Below are positions 32,278-35,233 of a stretch of 35,233 nucleotides of DNA, piece after piece; the stretch's first letter is position 1; each line of letters begins with the position of its first letter. Made by a program: the position numbers and the translations under genes. Below the pieces are notes generated by a model. It did not search any database. It saw only the letters and a program-made list of their open reading frames with translations, and was not told where the DNA came from. The stretch is from positions 1-35,233 of the forward strand of contig CAJUES010000039.1 of assembly GCA_910585765.1 (NCBI GenBank), in the 5' to 3' direction. Source of the DNA: an uncultured Lachnospiraceae bacterium (GTDB taxonomy: Bacteria > Bacillota > Clostridia > Lachnospirales > Lachnospiraceae).

Positions 32278-35019
32278 ATGCAGATAACCGATTTGCGCAC
32301 AGAATATCAGAAAAATCCACTGGGGCTGGATACGGTAAGACCGCGGTTCTCATGGAAGATCGAGTCTGACCAGTCCGGTACCATGCAGACAGCCTACCAG
32401 ATCCAGGTCATGTCGGAGGGAAAGATGGTGTGGGACTGCGGCCGCAGGGAGTCTGACCAGTCCGTGCTTGTGGAGTATGCAGGCCCGGCACTGCAGGCGG
32501 AACAGATTTATGAGTACCATGTAATGATATGGGATAACCACGCAGGGACAGCGGAGGCTGTGGGAAGTTTTGAGACGGGACTGCTTTCCGGGACGAATTT
32601 CCAGGCAGGGTGGATCACACATCCCTTTGCGAATGAAGAGACGGCCTGTCCGGTTTTTGTGAGGACAATATCGCTAAAGAAGGCGGTAAAGCGGGCGCGT
32701 ATCTATGCAACAGCGCTGGGCGTGTACGAGATACAGCTTGACAGGGAAAAAGTCGGCGATGCGTTCTTTGCCCCAGGATGGACGAATTACAAAAAGCGCC
32801 TGCAGTATCAGACATATGATGTGACAGAACTGCTCAACAGGAATAGGGGCTCAGACCACACACTGGAAATCATGGTGGGAAATGGCTGGTATAAGGGGAT
32901 TTTCGGTTTTACCTGCACGCCGGACCACTATGGAGACCGGACAGCGCTTCTGGCGGAGCTCCATATCCTTTACGAAGATGGATCTAAGGAAGTAGTCGCT
33001 ACAGACCAGGACTGGGAGGTTAAGACAGGTTCCGTAAGGTATAGTGAAATCTATATGGGCGAGACAATTGACAGCACATTTATGGACAATGCGTTATCTG
33101 CGGCAATACCGTTTTCCTATCCCATGGAGAATATCACGGTGCAGGAATGTGAACTGGTAAGAATCACCAAACGTACTCCCGCAAAAGAACTGATTCTGAC
33201 GCCGAAGGGGGAGAAAGTACTGGACTTCGGGCAGAATATGGCAGGATTTGTGGAAGTTACAGTAGAGGGAAAAATCGGTCAAAAAATTATTGTACGCCAT
33301 GCAGAGACACTGGATAAGGATGGAAACTTTTATCCGAAGACACTGCGCCAGGCGAAATCGACAGATACGTATATCTGTGACGGCACCAGACAGACGTTCC
33401 TTCCGCATTTTACCTTTCATGGATTCCGCTATATATGCGTGGAAGGGCTTGACGAGGTGAATCCTGCCGATTTTACAGCGTGTACGCTGCACACGGATAT
33501 GCGGCAGACAGGGAGTTTTACCTGTTCCAACGCGATGGTGAATCAGCTGCAGAGTAATATCCAGTGGGGACAGCGGAGCAATTTCCTGGATATTCCCACA
33601 GATTGTCCGCAGCGCGATGAGCGTCTTGGATGGATGGGGGATGCGCAGGTCTTCTGCAGGACAGCTTCTTACAACATGGAGACCGCGCTGTTCTTTACCA
33701 AATGGCTGCACGATCTGAAGAGTGAGCAGACTGCACAGTTTGGACCGCCCCATGTGGTGCCCAATATCCTTGCTGACCAGGAGGCGGCAGCGGCGTGGAG
33801 CGATGCCGCTACGGTGGTGCCATGGACGGTTTATCAGGTATTTGGGGATAAGAGAGTGCTGGCGGACCAGTATGAGAGCATGAAGGGATATGTGGATTAC
33901 ATTACGGCGCACTGCAGTGAGAGTGGCCTGTGGCAGACAGGGTTCCAATACGGGGATTGGCTGGCGCTTGACAAGGAGGAGAGTGCAGACCGCACAGGTG
34001 CGACGGACAAGTATCTGGTGGCAAATGCCTATTATGCGTATTCCGCGGATATTGTGCGGAGGGCGGCTGAGGTGCTCGGGTATGAGGAGGACGCGAAGGA
34101 GTATGCGGCACTTCATCACAGGATCACAAAACTGTTTGACGAGGAGTATATCACACGCACAGGCAGGATGGTGAGCGAGACACAGACGGGATGTGTGCTG
34201 GCGCTGCATTTTAACCTGGCGCAGGAAAAGCACCGGAAACGGATCGCAAAATCGCTGGAGACAAACATTGCAAACCACAAGAACCATCTCTCGACCGGAT
34301 TTGTGGGAACTCCCTATCTATGTCATGTACTATCGGAGAACGGCATGCATGGGCTGGCGGGGACAATATTCCTCAAAGAAGATTATCCGTCGTGGCTGTA
34401 TGCGGTAAAAAAGGGTGCGACCACCATCTGGGAGCGCTGGAATTCCATCATGCCGGACGGCAGTTTTGACGAATCCGGCATGAACAGCCTGAACCATTAT
34501 GCATACGGTTCGATCGGGGACTGGATGTATGAGAAACTGGCAGGAATCAATCCGGCAAAACCGGGATATAAGGAGATACGGATTCAGCCAGGATTTATCA
34601 AAGGAATCACGAGCGTGGACGCGTCGTTTGATTCGGCATATGGCACGATTCGCAGTGCGTGGAGCTGCCGGGACGGTAAAATCACGGTGGATGTGACAAT
34701 TCCGGCAAACACGACAGCAGAGGTGTACCTGCCGGAGAAGGAGGGAGCATTAAAGCTGGGTTCCGGGTCATGGCATTATGAGTACGACACGGATACCAGA
34801 CTGGAGATGGACAGATTTACCATGGACACGACGCTTGGCGCGCTGGTCCAGGAGCCTGTGGCGGTGGAGCTCTTTAACCAGTATGTGCCCGGAATGCTGG
34901 ATGGACCCATGATTGAGTTTGCCTACGGCATGACGATCAGTGAGCTCACGGCAGTGATGCCGCCGGAGGGCGTCGGGGTATTTCAGATGGTGCTGGAAAT
35001 GCTGAATAAACAAAAATAA
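32278..35019 (+). CDS. GH78 alpha-L-rhamnosidase
   Basis: Cytoplasmic inverting glycosidase, 913 aa, that removes terminal alpha-L-rhamnose. The N-terminal domains include NPLGLDTVRPRFSWKIES. The family signature in the (alpha/alpha)6 barrel is TDCPQRDERLGWMGDAQ (about residues 441-457), containing the general acid and other catalytic residues. GYVDYITAHC- and SLNHYAYGSIGDWMY-type sequences continue the barrel, followed by the C-terminal beta-sandwich. A final part of about 60 residues (about 855-913: TLGALVQEPVAVELFNQ, then FAYGMTISELTAVMP) is an extra helical module. There is no signal peptide. The start follows AGGAGG. It belongs with GH5 to the AraC locus. Confidence 0.95.
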   Translation: MQITDLRTEYQKNPLGLDTVRPRFSWKIESDQSGTMQTAYQIQVMSEGKMVWDCGRRESDQSVLVEYAGPALQAEQIYEYHVMIWDNHAGTAEAVGSFETGLLSGTNFQAGWITHPFANEETACPVFVRTISLKKAVKRARIYATALGVYEIQLDREKVGDAFFAPGWTNYKKRLQYQTYDVTELLNRNRGSDHTLEIMVGNGWYKGIFGFTCTPDHYGDRTALLAELHILYEDGSKEVVATDQDWEVKTGSVRYSEIYMGETIDSTFMDNALSAAIPFSYPMENITVQECELVRITKRTPAKELILTPKGEKVLDFGQNMAGFVEVTVEGKIGQKIIVRHAETLDKDGNFYPKTLRQAKSTDTYICDGTRQTFLPHFTFHGFRYICVEGLDEVNPADFTACTLHTDMRQTGSFTCSNAMVNQLQSNIQWGQRSNFLDIPTDCPQRDERLGWMGDAQVFCRTASYNMETALFFTKWLHDLKSEQTAQFGPPHVVPNILADQEAAAAWSDAATVVPWTVYQVFGDKRVLADQYESMKGYVDYITAHCSESGLWQTGFQYGDWLALDKEESADRTGATDKYLVANAYYAYSADIVRRAAEVLGYEEDAKEYAALHHRITKLFDEEYITRTGRMVSETQTGCVLALHFNLAQEKHRKRIAKSLETNIANHKNHLSTGFVGTPYLCHVLSENGMHGLAGTIFLKEDYPSWLYAVKKGATTIWERWNSIMPDGSFDESGMNSLNHYAYGSIGDWMYEKLAGINPAKPGYKEIRIQPGFIKGITSVDASFDSAYGTIRSAWSCRDGKITVDVTIPANTTAEVYLPEKEGALKLGSGSWHYEYDTDTRLEMDRFTMDTTLGALVQEPVAVELFNQYVPGMLDGPMIEFAYGMTISELTAVMPPEGVGVFQMVLEMLNKQK

Positions 35020-35046
35020 AACATAATTGTGCAGGAGGAAATAAAT

Positions 35047-35202
35047 ATGGCGAAAAAACCATTGGGAAAAGACCAGTTTGGCATTCAGAAGGTAATGCGG
35101 GGGAGCGATTATTTTGCAGATTCCATGGGGCAGTTTGCACTGAATGCAATCAGCGGCATGGTGGGACAGCTGACATATTTTTACTCATACTTCGCATACT
35201 GA
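35047..35202 (+). pseudogene. Truncated sugar symporter N-terminus (GPH/MelB-like)
   Basis: A 51-aa stub: MAKKPLGKDQFG, then SDYFADSMGQFALNAISG and QLTYFYSYFAY, then stop. The first transmembrane helix and the QLTYFY motif match the start of GPH-type cation-sugar symporters as I recall them. The frame then ends and the next 31 bp to the end of the window are AT-rich, so the rest is absent, disrupted or beyond the window. AGGAGG lies upstream, 28 bp after the GH78 stop. Confidence 0.65.
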
Positions 35203-35233
35203 AATATGATAAAAAAATAAAATCAATACTTTC

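Noticed and set aside
33094..34287. Long minus-strand ORF opposite GH78
   Set aside because: It is antisense to a well-supported rhamnosidase and has no recognised motif.

Overview
The window comes from a spore-forming, Gram-positive anaerobe of the Clostridia, most likely a gut Lachnospiraceae relative of Roseburia, Agathobacter or Blautia. The grounds are a spoIIA-sigF cluster, spoVA genes, several lipoproteins, strong AGGAGG ribosome sites, a binding-protein maltodextrin importer with no ATPase gene beside it, and an extracellular GH13 lipoprotein. Everything here is read from the sequence alone, without searches.

Layout. 1-575: five tRNA genes (Met, Asp, Val, Leu, Arg) ending in a terminator. 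576-1303: AT-rich non-coding DNA with a 174-bp inverted-repeat element and promoter-like sites. 1304-7230: a maltodextrin/starch locus with a binding lipoprotein, MalF (broken by a one-base frameshift), MalG and a secreted GH13 lipoprotein. The GH13 gene lies between two nearly identical 166-bp MITE-like elements in direct orientation. 7856-8822: a histidine phosphatase and an unknown protein. 8872-10089 (minus): an SH3b membrane protein with a repetitive acidic tail. 10215-13130: valS behind a strong promoter and a long leader. 13185-17633: fapA, folC (with a duplicated start region), a small acidic ORF and a zinc-ribbon/TPR membrane protein. 17707-19417: spoIIAA, spoIIAB and sigF. 19548-20399: a DUF6033-like protein. 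20462-23370: trkA and trkH for potassium uptake. 23367-24164 (minus): a PHP-domain protein. 24249-25733: a PLP-dependent decarboxylase-family protein. 25820-27401: spoVAA, spoVAB and spoVAC, with no spoVAD or spoVAE following. 27406-28371 (minus): a lipoprotein. 28648-29268: a truncated M23-type peptidase. 29381-35019: an AraC regulator divergent from two cytoplasmic glycosidases (GH5, then GH78 alpha-L-rhamnosidase). 35047-35202: a truncated stub of a sugar symporter.

How the parts work together. The secreted GH13 enzyme would cut starch or maltodextrin outside the cell for the ABC importer, which must borrow an ATPase encoded elsewhere and whose MalF is interrupted in this sequence. SpoIIAA, SpoIIAB and SigF start the forespore programme, and a possible SigG-type promoter precedes spoVAA. 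The AraC-GH5-GH78 block looks like a regulon for a rhamnose-containing beta-glucoside, because an 18-bp motif (16 of 18 identical) lies upstream of both glycosidase genes.

Most notable observations: two alternative 9-bp hairpins built from a 32-bp direct repeat at the folC start; paired MITEs around the GH13 gene with IS630-like CTAG boundaries; the shared motif in the glycosidase locus; and several broken genes (malF, the M23 peptidase, the symporter, the incomplete spoVA operon) suggesting recent rearrangement or, in part, sequence error.
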